Of a DNA stretch of 64,000 bases, positions 8,058 to 17,373 are shown one piece after another. The stretch is from Planctomycetota bacterium (lineage in GTDB: Bacteria; Planctomycetota; UBA11346): NCBI GenBank assembly GCA_013816485.1, contig JACDEI010000003.1:1-64000 (forward strand), in the 5' to 3' direction. The notes under the pieces are model-generated. The model was not told the DNA's origin and did not search any database. It saw only the letters and a program-made list of their open reading frames with translations. How positions within the stretch are numbered: position 1 is the first letter of the stretch; each line of letters begins with the position of its first letter. Both the position numbers and the translations under genes were made by a program.

Positions 8058-9370
8058 GCATCGTCGCAGAGCTTGATGCGCTGCTCAACCGGCTGGTCGA
8101 CGACCAGCTTGATGAGGCGGGCACGTCACGTTTGCAGGAAGTCCTGCGGGGTGATGCCGTCGCACGCCGGCGTTACCGTCACGTCATGGCGCTGCACGCC
8201 GGTCTTCAGTGGGACTACGTCGCCGCGGCGCGTGAGTCCTTGCCGAGCACCGGCAACTCGGCGCGTTGGTGGTTGCCGTGGGCTGGCGCGTTGGCGGCGT
8301 CGTTGCTGGTGGCTGTCAGCGCCGTGCTGTGGTCGCTGTCGGCGCCAGCGCCGTTGCTCACCACGGTCTCTGCCAACAACGGCAGCCTGATCTGGAGCGA
8401 TGGCCGCACGCGTCGGGTGCTTACCGGTGGTGAAGCGGTACCCGCCGGTCGCCTCACGCTCGAAGGCGACAGCGCCACCGCAGTGCTGCGATTCCATGAC
8501 GGCACCAGCCTGACGCTCGCCAGCGACAGCGATCTGAATGTGATGGCCAAAAGCGGGGCCAAACACCTGCACCTGCAACGCGGCATCATGTCCGCCGAGG
8601 TTAGCCCGCAGCCGGTCGGACGGCCGATGGTGATCCAGACCGCGACCGCACGACTGGAGGTGCTCGGTACGGTGTTCACCGTCAGCGCCGGCACCGGTTC
8701 GACCGCGTTGGAGGTCCAGCACGGACGGGTGCGCCTGGAACGTCTGGCCGACGGCCAAGCGGTGGAGGTCGGCGAACAACAACAGGCGCGGGCCACCCTC
8801 GACGTGTCGCGCACCTTGACCGCCGATCTGCGCCCGCAGGCGCCGACCACGTGGCGGGTGGACTTCATGAAACGTGCGCCAACCCATTGGAGCGGCACCT
8901 GGGTGCCACCGACCGCAGAGGTCCCAGGGGTGTTGCGCTCCGAACCCTACGTCGCCGGGCGCACCGAGGACGGCAAGCCGATCATCCACCATGGTGTGCG
9001 GATCAGCGCGCCGGAATCCGACAGCCTCGTCTTTGTCCGTCTGACCACGGCGTCGCAGTTGTCCATGCGCTTTCGCATCGTGCGCGGCATCGTGCGCGGC
9101 AATGGTGCCGGCCCGCTCAAGGTGATGTTCTGCGCGCACGCGGCTGGCGGCGCGTTCGCCGGCACGTTCTTCGCCACCATCGATCCGCTGGAGTACGCGG
9201 CGGACGCCGATGGTTGGCGCACCGCGGTGGTGCCGATGTCGGCGTTCATCCCGAGTCGTCCCGAGGTCCACGCCACGCTGAACGACCGCACGCTGAGTCT
9301 GATCCTGCCCAACACCATCCAGCGCAACGTCGGCCTCGAAGTCGCCGCGCTGGCTGTGGAGATCCCGTGA
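8054..9370 (+). CDS. FecR-like membrane protein (putative anti-sigma/transducer)
   Basis: The 438-residue protein has a short cytoplasmic N-terminus (about 70 aa). One transmembrane segment lies at about 75-97 (WWLPWAGALAASLLVAVSAVLWSL). A FecR domain follows at about 110-250 (ATAVLRFHDGTSLTLASDSDLNV and IQTATARLEVLGTVFTVSAG). The C-terminal ~170 residues look like an extracytoplasmic beta-rich domain that I cannot name. Coupled translation with the sigma factor suggests it senses something outside the membrane and regulates the sigma factor. It overlaps the following DUF1592 gene by 4 nt (GTGA). Confidence 0.82.
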   Translation: MSIVAELDALLNRLVDDQLDEAGTSRLQEVLRGDAVARRRYRHVMALHAGLQWDYVAAARESLPSTGNSARWWLPWAGALAASLLVAVSAVLWSLSAPAPLLTTVSANNGSLIWSDGRTRRVLTGGEAVPAGRLTLEGDSATAVLRFHDGTSLTLASDSDLNVMAKSGAKHLHLQRGIMSAEVSPQPVGRPMVIQTATARLEVLGTVFTVSAGTGSTALEVQHGRVRLERLADGQAVEVGEQQQARATLDVSRTLTADLRPQAPTTWRVDFMKRAPTHWSGTWVPPTAEVPGVLRSEPYVAGRTEDGKPIIHHGVRISAPESDSLVFVRLTTASQLSMRFRIVRGIVRGNGAGPLKVMFCAHAAGGAFAGTFFATIDPLEYAADADGWRTAVVPMSAFIPSRPEVHATLNDRTLSLILPNTIQRNVGLEVAALAVEIP

Positions 9371-11811
9371 TACGTTCCTGGTGCCCGTCCGCTTCTGTCG
9401 TTGGTGTCCTGGTGTGGTCGATGGTGTGCGCCTGCGCAACCGCGGCGCAATCCACGTCACCGGCGCCGACGCCGGCATCGCTCCAACCGTTCATCAAAGC
9501 CAACTGCACCGAGTGCCATGACGCCGACGTGGACAAGGGCGGGCTCGACCTCACCGCGCTGCCGTATGGTAGCGATCCGCGTTCGCATGAACGCTGGGTG
9601 CGGGTCTATGACCGCGTGACCAGCGGCGAGATGCCGCCGCCGAAGAAGGCGCGTCCTGATGCCGCGCAGGCCAAGGCCTTCCTCGCCACGTTGGAAAAGG
9701 ACCTGACCACGCAGCACCTGGCGATGCGCGGCACCGTGCTGCGTCGGCTCAACCGCATCGAGTACCGCAACACCATCGAAGACCTCCTCGGCCAGGAGGT
9801 CGGCCTCTACGAGGATCTGCCGGAGGACGCGCTCTCGCACGGGTTCGACACCAACGGCGAAGCCTTGGGGCTCAGCGACGTACACCTGCGGCGTTACCTG
9901 GCGGCGGCGGAGACCGTGCTCGCCAATCAGGAACTGCGCGAAGCGGCACCCACCCGCAGCACGCGTACGCTGAGCATGGCCGAGACCGGCGGCGGTTCGC
10001 GCGCGCTCAAGGAGAACATGTGGCTCAAACGTGATGACGGTGCCGTCATCCTGTTCAGCGCCGGACAGTTCCCGTCGACCGTCGTCGACAACCTCAAGCT
10101 CACCGAGGGTGGCGTCTACAGCGTGCGTATGGACGTGGAGATCTACCAGAGTGACCAGCCGCTGCTGGTGGAGCTGTGGCACGGCAACTTCGGCAAGGGC
10201 TCCGACAACCGCATCGTCGGCTACCAGAAGCTGCTGCCCGGCAAGCCGCAGCAGATCGCGCTGACCGCGTGGTTTCGTACTGGGGACACCATCCGCCCGC
10301 TGATCGACGGCATGAAATACCCACAGGAGGCCAAGAAGGCCGGCGTCGAGTTCCTCAAGGCCTACAAGGGCAAGGGGCTGGTGGTGACGGGTATCACCGT
10401 CGACGGCCCGATCGACGCGTCGGCGGCTTTCCGTGGTCAGCGCCTGCTGTTCGGTGACCTGCCGGTGAAGCTGCCGCCACCGGCGACGCGCGGGCGCCCC
10501 GCCGGCACCCCGACGGTGACCAGCAACAATTCCAAGGGTGATGGCGCGCGGCAGCTCAAGGTGTTCGCGGCGGCGGCCTTCCGCCGTCCGGCGAGCGATG
10601 CGCAGGTGTCGCCGTACGTCGCGCTGCTTACTGACGAGCTGACCAAGGGTGCGGACTTCCGTGAGGCGATGATGACCGCGGCGAGCGCCATCCTGTGCGC
10701 GCCGGAGTTCCTGTTTCTGATCGAACAGCCGCAGGCGAAGACCCAACGCCTCGACGACCACGCCATCGCGTCACGCCTGTCGTACCTCTTCACCCGCAGC
10801 ACGCCGGACGACGAACTGCTGCGCGCCGCCAGTGCGGGCGAACTGCGCACGCCGTCGGGGATGCGAGCGCAGACCGAACGGCTGCTGAAAGGCCCGCGCC
10901 TGGAGCGTTTCCTCAGCGATTTCACCGACGGCTGGCTGAACCTGCGCGACATCGCCGCGACCAATCCCGACCGCAAGCTCTACCCGGAGTACGACGACCA
11001 ACTCCGCTTCGCCATGGTGCAGGAGACCCGCGCCTTCATCGCCGAACTGATCGCGCGCAACTTGCCGGCCACGAACCTAGTGCGCTCCGACTTCGCCATG
11101 CTCAATGAGCGCCTAGCCAAACAGTACGATGTGCCTGGGGTCGAAGGCACCGCGATCCGTGCGGTGAAGCTGCCGGCCGGCAGCCAGCGCGGCGGCCTGC
11201 TGACGCAGGGCGCGGTGCTCAAGGTCAGCGCCAACGGTACCGCAACCTCACCGATCATCCGCGGCGTCTACGTGATGGAGCGAGTTCTGGGCTTCCATCC
11301 ACCACCGCCGCCGCCAGGCATCGCCGGCCTGGAGCCCGACACCCGCGGCGCGGTCACCATCAAGGACCAGCTCAGCAAGCACCGTGAGTTGGAGAGCTGC
11401 AACGGTTGTCACCAGATCATCGATCCACCGGGCTTCGCGCTCGAATCGTTCGATGTGATCGGCGGCTGGCGCGAGCGTGTGCGCTCGCTCGACCAGGGCG
11501 AACGCCTCAAGGCCGACCGTTTCGGCCAGCGTGTCGGCTACAAACTCGGCCCGGCGGTGGACGCCAGCGGCGAGATCGTCGGCGCGGGCGCGTTCAAGGA
11601 CTTCGAGGAGTTCCGCGGCCTGCTGGCGAAACAGCAGGACCGCATCACCGCCAACCTGGTGGCGCGCGTGCTCGCCTTCGGCACCGGCCGCGAGATGGGC
11701 TTCAGCGACCGCGCGGTGATCACCCGCCTGGTAAAGCAGGCCGGCCCCACCGCCGGCGTCCGCGACCTTCTGCACCTCGCGGTGCAGAGCGACATTTTCC
11801 TGAGCAAATGA
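9367..11811 (+). CDS. DUF1587/DUF1592/DUF1588/DUF1585 cytochrome-like secreted protein
   Basis: The 814-residue protein starts with GTG at 9367, overlapping the FecR stop. A signal peptide covers residues 1-27. A CxxCH site lies at residues 47-51 (CTECHD, followed by KGGLDLT), which is PSCyt1-like. Then come the DUF1587 block (LRRLNRIEYRNTIEDLLG, about 125-142), DUF1595/DUF1592 (ILCAPEFLFLIEQ and SRLSYLFTRSTPDDELLRAA) and DUF1588 (GGLLTQGAVLKVSANGTATS, ending in CNGCH at about 678). DUF1585 is at the C-terminus. The set is diagnostic of Planctomycetota and some Verrucomicrobiota. It is paired with the DUF1552 gene downstream. Haem attachment is plausible; function is unproven. Confidence 0.9.
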   Translation: MIRSWCPSASVVGVLVWSMVCACATAAQSTSPAPTPASLQPFIKANCTECHDADVDKGGLDLTALPYGSDPRSHERWVRVYDRVTSGEMPPPKKARPDAAQAKAFLATLEKDLTTQHLAMRGTVLRRLNRIEYRNTIEDLLGQEVGLYEDLPEDALSHGFDTNGEALGLSDVHLRRYLAAAETVLANQELREAAPTRSTRTLSMAETGGGSRALKENMWLKRDDGAVILFSAGQFPSTVVDNLKLTEGGVYSVRMDVEIYQSDQPLLVELWHGNFGKGSDNRIVGYQKLLPGKPQQIALTAWFRTGDTIRPLIDGMKYPQEAKKAGVEFLKAYKGKGLVVTGITVDGPIDASAAFRGQRLLFGDLPVKLPPPATRGRPAGTPTVTSNNSKGDGARQLKVFAAAAFRRPASDAQVSPYVALLTDELTKGADFREAMMTAASAILCAPEFLFLIEQPQAKTQRLDDHAIASRLSYLFTRSTPDDELLRAASAGELRTPSGMRAQTERLLKGPRLERFLSDFTDGWLNLRDIAATNPDRKLYPEYDDQLRFAMVQETRAFIAELIARNLPATNLVRSDFAMLNERLAKQYDVPGVEGTAIRAVKLPAGSQRGGLLTQGAVLKVSANGTATSPIIRGVYVMERVLGFHPPPPPPGIAGLEPDTRGAVTIKDQLSKHRELESCNGCHQIIDPPGFALESFDVIGGWRERVRSLDQGERLKADRFGQRVGYKLGPAVDASGEIVGAGAFKDFEEFRGLLAKQQDRITANLVARVLAFGTGREMGFSDRAVITRLVKQAGPTAGVRDLLHLAVQSDIFLSK

Positions 11812-11828
11812 GTGAAGTCATGAAACGG

Positions 11829-11911
11829 ATTGAACAAGAGGAACGGAGAAACGGAGGAAGACAGGATTGCTCTGTCTTCGCTTCTCCGTTCCTCCGTTTC
11901 TCTTGTTCAAT
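11829..11911. repeat. Fold-back repeat between DUF1592 and DUF1552 genes
   Basis: The two ends (ATTGAACAAGAG... and its complement) pair over about 35 bases. The interior consists of imperfect copies of ACGGAGGAA/TTCCTCCGT. The centre GGAGGAAGACAG is shared with the MITE-like element at 46931-47139. It separates two genes that form one module, so transcripts would carry an 80-nt hairpin here. Confidence 0.75.
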
Positions 11912-11956
11912 TCGTCGTCCCCTGATGAAAGACGATCTGACGCGTCTGGAGAAACG

Positions 11957-13249
11957 ATGAACCCGTTCCACTTCTGCACCGGCACCCATCTCTCGCGTCG
12001 CACCATGTTGCGTGGCCTTGGCGTCGCGCTGGCGCTGCCGCTGCTCGATGCCATGCGGCCAGCGTTTGCCAAGGAACCTGCTGGCGCGGTGGCACCGAAG
12101 CGTTTTGTCGCCATCTGCACCACCCTCGGTGTTCATCGGCCATTCCTTGAGCCGGCGACGGCGGGCCGCGGTTATGTGCCGACGCCCTACCTGCTGCAGA
12201 TGAAGGACCACCTCGATAAACTCACGGTGTTGTCCGGCGTCTGTCATCCCGACCAGAACGGCGGCAACGGTCACAGCACCGAGAACACCTGGCTGACCTC
12301 GGCCCGTCATCCGGGTCTGGTCGGTTTCAAGAACACCATCTCGCTCGACCAAGTGATGGCCGCGCACCTGGGGCCGACCACGCGGGTGCCGTATCTGGCG
12401 CTGTCGACGGGCAGCAGTTCGCTGTCGTGGACCTCGGGTGGCGTGCAGATCCCAGGCGACGGATCGCCGTCGAAGGTCTTCAGTCGTCTGTTCCTGCAAG
12501 GCACGCCGGCGGAAATCGTCACGCAAAAACGCAGTCTGGAACGCGGGCGCAGCGTGCTCGACACGGTGAACGGCCAAGCGAAGAAACTGCATCAGAGCCT
12601 GGGTGCGCGCGACCAGGACAAGCTCGACCAGTACCTCACCTCGGTGCGTGAACTCGAAACCGACCTCACGGAATCCACCGCCTGGCTCGACCGGCCGAAG
12701 CCCAAGGTCGACGCCACCGCGCCGAAGGACATCCCCAACCGCGACGACATCGCCGGCCGCATCCGCCTGATGAGCCAGGTGATGGCCCTCGCGCTGCAGA
12801 CCGACTCGACGCGCGTGATCACCTTCCGTGTCGAGGGTGGCGGCAACGTTCCGGTGGTCGACGGCGTGACGCAGGGTTGGCACGAGCTGTCGCACCACGG
12901 TAAAAATGAGGAGAAGATCGCCGAACTGAAGCTGATCGAAGAGGCGCAGTTCGCCGCCTTCGGCGAGTTCATCGGTCAACTCCGCAGCGTGCAGGAAAAC
13001 GGCGTACCGCTCATCGACCGTACCGCGGTGATGATCGGCTCCAACCTGGGCAACGCCTCATCCCACGAGTGGAAGAACCTGCCGCTGGTGGTCGCCGGTG
13101 CCGGCTTCAAACACGGCCAACACCTCGCCTTCGACCAGAAGAACAATCTGCCCTTCTGTAATCTGTTCGTGCAGATGCTGCACCACATGGGCATCGAAGC
13201 GGACAAGTTCGGCAGCAGCACGGGAACGTCGGTGCCGGGGTTGGCGTAG
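11957..13249 (+). CDS. DUF1552 family secreted protein
   Basis: The 430-residue protein has a twin-arginine signal (LSRRTMLRGLGVALALPLLDAM) and the HxxSHH signature of DUF1552 at residues 309-314 (HELSHH). Other family blocks are HSTENTWLTS, GGVQIPGDGSPSKVFSRLF and AVMIGSNLGNASSHEWKNLPLVVAG. The start at 11957 is supported by GGAG about 6 nt upstream; a longer frame starting at 11867 would put untranslatable fold-back repeat sequence ahead of the signal. DUF1552 proteins are encoded beside DUF1592 proteins in planctomycetes, as here. The function is not known. Confidence 0.9.
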   Translation: MNPFHFCTGTHLSRRTMLRGLGVALALPLLDAMRPAFAKEPAGAVAPKRFVAICTTLGVHRPFLEPATAGRGYVPTPYLLQMKDHLDKLTVLSGVCHPDQNGGNGHSTENTWLTSARHPGLVGFKNTISLDQVMAAHLGPTTRVPYLALSTGSSSLSWTSGGVQIPGDGSPSKVFSRLFLQGTPAEIVTQKRSLERGRSVLDTVNGQAKKLHQSLGARDQDKLDQYLTSVRELETDLTESTAWLDRPKPKVDATAPKDIPNRDDIAGRIRLMSQVMALALQTDSTRVITFRVEGGGNVPVVDGVTQGWHELSHHGKNEEKIAELKLIEEAQFAAFGEFIGQLRSVQENGVPLIDRTAVMIGSNLGNASSHEWKNLPLVVAGAGFKHGQHLAFDQKNNLPFCNLFVQMLHHMGIEADKFGSSTGTSVPGLA

Positions 13250-13264
13250 CCCCAGTGGGCCGCA

Positions 13265-13933
13265 TCAAATGGTGATGGGTGCGCCAGCCAGGATGGCCGC
13301 GTGCAGGGCACGCCAGCGGGTGGCTCCGAGCTCGGGATCGCCGCACGCATCGGCTTCGACCACGCGCGCAATCGCCTCGACCTCTTCGGTGGCATCGCCG
13401 CCGCGATGGTAGCGGTCCACGAGATAGATCAGGTCGGCGAGGTCCAGGTAACGCTTGGCCTGGGGCCGCGCGGAACTGGTGAGCGCCGCGAATTTCATGG
13501 CCATCAACGCGTCAGCGCGGGGCACGTGGATGCCGTCCATGATCACGGCGGTGTCGATGGCGAGGCGATGAGCGTGCGAGCCGAAGTAATCGAGGACATC
13601 AGCCAGCTTGCCATGGTCGTGCGTCGTGACCTGGCACCCCATCGCACCCGGACGGCGTTCGACCCGTGTGTCGGCGCGCAGGGTGGCGATCACGCTGGCG
13701 GCTTCGGTCATGGCCATCGCCACCACATCGACATCCTCTGTATTGCGAACATGTCCGTGCGCCGCCATGGCGTGGCCGCCGATGATGGCATGGCGTATGC
13801 CCGCTGTTGTCAGCGCTGTCGAGACCTCCTGAGCGGTAAGGAAATCCCCACCTTCACGCGCGCGCAGGCGTTCCGTGCGTGCAAAGACGGTCGCTGCGGG
13901 TCGCTGGTCGTCGGGACGTGGCGTAGTTGGCAT
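13265..13933 (-). CDS. Nucleotidyltransferase-like protein (AbiEii/DUF6036-like)
   Basis: The 222-residue protein has the core of a minimal nucleotidyltransferase fold: IIGGHAMAAHGHVRNTEDVDVV at about residues 47-68, giving the GG...H.R.T.DVD pattern with the paired acidic residues. A later ALMAMKFAAL...KRYLDLADLIYL block is typical of AbiEii/DUF6036-like relatives. It could be the toxin-like half of a toxin-antitoxin pair, but no antitoxin gene is adjacent. I placed the start at ATG 13933; the frame stays open upstream but there it runs antisense to a glucosidase relic. No clear ribosome site precedes it. Confidence 0.7.
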   Translation of the reverse strand: MPTTPRPDDQRPAATVFARTERLRAREGGDFLTAQEVSTALTTAGIRHAIIGGHAMAAHGHVRNTEDVDVVAMAMTEAASVIATLRADTRVERRPGAMGCQVTTHDHGKLADVLDYFGSHAHRLAIDTAVIMDGIHVPRADALMAMKFAALTSSARPQAKRYLDLADLIYLVDRYHRGGDATEEVEAIARVVEADACGDPELGATRWRALHAAILAGAPITI

Positions 13934-14055
13934 GGGAAGTGGATGTGGGCAAGCGTGCCTTTCTCCAGCAGCCGTGCCAGTCGCCAATCGGATCGACCAG
14001 GACAGCCGGTCCTTGGCATCGTCCTCACGAGCGGGCACGCTGGCCACCTTGTCCA

Positions 14056-14330
14056 CGCCGGAACATCGCCGCCTGGATGAAGACGCCAAACGCACGAAGA
14101 ACTGGAAACGTTGGGGCCGTACCTGTCGGAGCGGCATTGGGCGACGGTGCGTGAGGACTACTCCGCCACCAGTGAGTGCTGGGACTACTTCCCGCACGAA
14201 CACGCACGCAGCCGTGCCTACCGGGGCGAGGACGGTCTGCTCGGCATCCCCGACCGCGAATGCCGGCTGTGTTTCGCGTGCGCCCAGGGTGCTCGCCGCG
14301 CGGTTGGGCATGATCTGTTAATGCTGATTT
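14056..14330 (+). pseudogene. 5' remnant of an MGH1-type glucosidase gene
   Basis: Two frames together read like the N-terminus of the large MGH1-type (GH63-like) glucosidases: [17 protein letters not shown], then after a one-base loss near 14114, [31 protein letters not shown] and [10 protein letters not shown]. The tryptophan normally seen in AYRWGEDG is also missing. Similarity stops after [10 protein letters not shown], where about 800 further residues would be expected. This is a decayed fragment, not a working gene. Confidence 0.7.
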
Positions 14331-14526
14331 GACTGGCAGTTGGGTGGAAAATATCGCTTCGTTCCCACTCGCCGGAGGTGCCCGGCAGGGTCGTGGCGAA
14401 AAACGCGCATGGCGCAAAAATAAGCAATTAGGACTGTTTTTACCGTAGTCCCCATCATCCGCCTGTCTCTCTGCTTCCGCTTCTCTATGGTCGGCCACCT
14501 TCTCACCTTTTTCTGGGTCGACGACC

Positions 14527-15010
14527 GTGGACGGCGTAGTTTTCCCGACCTCCGCAACGATTCCATCCGACGACGCACGACCGCGTCGCTGGTGGCGACG
14601 TCGTTGGTGGTGGGGGATGGTGGTGCTGGTGGTCGTCGGCGCGTTGGTGGGGCCGCCACTTCTGGTCGAAGGCGCCGCGTGGCTGCTGGCGTATCCGGAT
14701 GAGCGACCGCCGACGCCCGCGCCCTCGACGATGGTGCTCGCGCGTGATGGTCAGGTGCTGGCCTCCTACACCGCGGAGGATGGCCGCTGGTACCTGCCGG
14801 TCGCGACTGGCCAGCACGGGCGTTGGCTGCCGTTGGCGGTCGAGGCGGTTGAGGACGCGCGCTTCCGTTCACACGCCGGAGTGGATTGGTTCGCGGCTTA
14901 CACGGCCATTGGTCAGAACTTCCTGGCCGGACGCGTGGTACGTGGGTCGTCGACGATCACCATGCAGGTCGAACGGCTGCGCCATCCACGCCCGCGCACG
15001 TACATGCCGT
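14527..15010 (+). pseudogene. pbpC: 5' fragment of pbpC (penicillin-binding protein 1C, transglycosylase part)
   Basis: From GTG 14527 the frame encodes a basic N-terminus and one transmembrane segment (MVVLVVVGALVGPPLLVEGAAW). It continues with the start of a glycosyltransferase-51 domain: LARDGQVLASYTAEDGRWYLPV, AVEAVEDARFRSHAGVDWFA and VVRGSSTITMQVERL..PRPRT. PbpC proteins usually run to about 700-800 residues; here similarity ends near residue 160 and the frame stops at 15165. Most of the transglycosylase and all of the transpeptidase domain are missing, so the gene is dead. Confidence 0.75.
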
Positions 15011-15242
15011 TACTGGTTCAGCACCTGCGACATCCCACGGTGCCGAGCTACCCAGGCCACGTTTCGAGCAGAAACGTGCTTGCCATCCCAGGCGTGACGC
15101 TTGTCACATCCGCCCGGTTCGCCTCTTTGGCCATCAGCGGTGGGTGTACCATGATCCGCCTATGAGTGGCTGGCCAGGCGTTTCCTTTTATGTTTCAAAA
15201 CTAATGGAAGCCCCTGCCGCTCAGAGCCGTGACGACGAGCGC

Positions 15243-16817
15243 TTATGGCGTGGTCTGCGTGAGCGCGCGCAGGGCGTCGACCTGGACGGTGATTAGCGGA
15301 TCGAACATCAGCACCTCACCGTTGCCGATGGCAGTGGCGAGTGTTGCGGGCGTTGGCGTGGCGCCGAACCACGGTAGCCGCACCACCGCACGGCCTGGCG
15401 GTACCACTTCGTTGTTTAAGGCTTGGCCGGCGGCGACGGCGGTATGCGCAACGGTGGGGTTTTCCGCGATTAGCAACACGTCGGCGTGGCGCAGGGCAAC
15501 GGCGCGTAGGACTGCGGCTGATACGCGCAGATCAGTTGCCAATCCCGGGGCTGCGACATTGACATAAAACACGGTGCAGCCCCACCGTTGCCGGGCATAG
15601 GTGATCTTCCGCTCTAGTTCGCTCTCTGCCGTGGTGGGGTCAGCGATTTTACGCCACGCGCCGCCGTGACGTTCTAGTCGCCATGGTGAGACCGACACTC
15701 CGGTGCTGAAACCGGCGGCACGGATGCGCGCGAACAATGGATCGGCAAGCGCATCGAATTCCGGAGCAAATTCTTTCAGTCGGCTGGGATCGCCAAGAAA
15801 GCCGGCGCTCTGTTGATGGGCACCACCTTCGATGGCGTAGAGCACCAGTCCCTGACCATTCACGCTGCGCAGCCCGGCGATCATCTGATCAACTGCGGCG
15901 GTCATGCGGGCGTTGAATCCAGCGGCGCCCCGATCGATCACAGGATCGAACAGCCAACCATTGGGATTGCCCACCGGCTGTTGTCCCGAAGTACCCATCG
16001 ATCCTGAGATCACCACCCGTCCAAGCGGACGGTGATCGGTCCACGGCGGCGGAGCGAGGACGACGGTACCGTCCGCGGCGATCGCGCGCTGACCGGCCGT
16101 GGCCGTGATGGTGACATCTCCACCACGCACCGCGACGCGTCCCTCGCTGACAAAGAAGACGCTGCTGTCTTCGGCCAGATCGACCCGGAACTGCGTGCCC
16201 AGCACCGTGGCCTCAGCGTGTGGGGTGGTGATGGTGAAGGAGGTCTCAGCGGTTTGGGGTGCGACCTGCGCGTCAACGCCACCGGCGATCAGCTCAATGC
16301 GTTTGCGCTGAGCATCGTCGCCCAGGCGCAGGCGGCTGTTGGGCGTGATGGTGATGGCGCTCTTATCGGCGAAGCGCACGTCGCTCACGGTGGCTGGAAC
16401 CTCGGCGCCAGCGCGCAGAGCTGAGCCGTTGCTCCACGCCACGGGGGCGCTGGATGTCCACCACCACCACATCACCACCAGGCAGGCAGCCGCCGCGCTG
16501 GCGACCGCTGGCCACCAGCGGATCATTGGGCGGCGACGGGTACCAGCCATGACCTGCGCGACGGTGTGGGCACGACTGGAGTGGCGATCGGCGGCGATCA
16601 GAGCACGGCTGCGCACGGCGGCATCCACTGCGGCGGCGACGCGTTCCTGCGGTGTTGTGGTGAGGGCGCGCAGGAGGTTGACGAAGCGGCGTTCGGCTGC
16701 GATTTCTGCCTGCAACGCCTGGTCACCAGCGACGCGGGTGGTCCAGGCTGCCAGTTCATCACTGACGAGCGTACCGTCGCACCAGCGTTCCAGATTTTCT
16801 TGGTCGTTGGGCGTCAT
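15243..16817 (-). CDS. FecR-like membrane protein with a C-terminal glycoside-hydrolase-like domain
   Basis: The 524-residue protein has a ~95-aa cytoplasmic N-terminus and a transmembrane segment at about 100-120 (WPAVASAAAACLVVMWWWW). A FecR domain follows at about 130-260 (FADKSAITITPNSRLRLGDD and ITTPHAEATVLGTQFRVDL). The last ~260 residues (from DPVIDRGAAGFNARMTAAVDQM) resemble a TIM-barrel glycoside-hydrolase-like domain: alternating strands such as GLVLYAIEGG, AAGFSTGVSVSPWR, CTVFYVNV and ADVLLIAENP. Such a tail is unusual for a FecR protein. Its start overlaps the sigma factor stop by 4 nt, so the pair is coupled as in module B. The tail could bind a polysaccharide signal; that is inference. 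Confidence 0.78.
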   Translation of the reverse strand: MTPNDQENLERWCDGTLVSDELAAWTTRVAGDQALQAEIAAERRFVNLLRALTTTPQERVAAAVDAAVRSRALIAADRHSSRAHTVAQVMAGTRRRPMIRWWPAVASAAAACLVVMWWWWTSSAPVAWSNGSALRAGAEVPATVSDVRFADKSAITITPNSRLRLGDDAQRKRIELIAGGVDAQVAPQTAETSFTITTPHAEATVLGTQFRVDLAEDSSVFFVSEGRVAVRGGDVTITATAGQRAIAADGTVVLAPPPWTDHRPLGRVVISGSMGTSGQQPVGNPNGWLFDPVIDRGAAGFNARMTAAVDQMIAGLRSVNGQGLVLYAIEGGAHQQSAGFLGDPSRLKEFAPEFDALADPLFARIRAAGFSTGVSVSPWRLERHGGAWRKIADPTTAESELERKITYARQRWGCTVFYVNVAAPGLATDLRVSAAVLRAVALRHADVLLIAENPTVAHTAVAAGQALNNEVVPPGRAVVRLPWFGATPTPATLATAIGNGEVLMFDPLITVQVDALRALTQTTP

Positions 16818-17368
16818 GTCGTGCGCTCGCTGTCATCGACGCAGGTACGCAAGGTTTTGCGCAAGCGGTGGAACTGCACCGCCAGAGTCCCCGCCGTTTT
16901 ACCCAGGCGTTCAGCCAGCGCATCCAGATCCAGGTCATCGCGGTAGCGCAGGTCGAGCAGCGTGCGCAGGGCACTGCTCAAGCGCCCGATGCACGCGCGC
17001 AGGCGTTCCAGGCGCGGGTCTTCGTGCTCAGTTTCCTGGTCCAATGCTTTGGCATCATGGACGGCAAGCAGCGTTCCCAGATCCCGTCCAGCCGAGCGTG
17101 CGCGGTTGCTCAATTCCTTGCGCAGGTGATTGAGCGCGATGCCCTTGACCCACGACACGAAGGTGCCGCGCGCCTCGTATTTGGGCAGCACCCGCCAGGT
17201 GGTGATGAGCGCTGACTGCACCACTTCCTCCACCAGGTCATCGGTGGCGCAGCGTACGGCGACAAACACCCGCAGATCATAATGGATGACCTCGACCAAA
17301 CGCTGGAAGGCGTCGTGGTCGCCATGTTGGGCCAAGGGCACCAAGCGGTTGATTTCGTCTTCGTCCAT
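16814..17368 (-). CDS. ECF-type RNA polymerase sigma factor
   Basis: At 184 residues it has regions 2 (HDAFQRLVEVIHYDLRVFVA, DDLVEEVVQSALITTWRVLPKYEARGTFVSWVKGIALNHLRKEL) and 4 (LSSALRTLLDLRYRDDLDLDALAERLGKTAGTLAVQFHRLRKTLRTCV) typical of ECF sigma factors. It is co-translated with the FecR-like gene and divergent from the DUF1592/DUF1552 arm. A 14-bp inverted repeat lies 5-18 nt ahead of its start, with the mirror copy ahead of the other arm. Confidence 0.85.
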   Translation of the reverse strand: MDEDEINRLVPLAQHGDHDAFQRLVEVIHYDLRVFVAVRCATDDLVEEVVQSALITTWRVLPKYEARGTFVSWVKGIALNHLRKELSNRARSAGRDLGTLLAVHDAKALDQETEHEDPRLERLRACIGRLSSALRTLLDLRYRDDLDLDALAERLGKTAGTLAVQFHRLRKTLRTCVDDSERTT

Positions 17369-17373
17369 CGTGC

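Noticed and set aside
8126-9478. 450-residue open frame on the minus strand
   Set aside because: It is antisense to the FecR-like gene and has no recognisable domain.
11720-12979. 419-residue open frame on the minus strand
   Set aside because: It is antisense to the DUF1552 gene and runs through the fold-back repeat.
13934-14311. N-terminal extension of the nucleotidyltransferase-like gene
   Set aside because: The open frame continues upstream, but there it is antisense to the MGH1 glucosidase relic and low in protein-like features.
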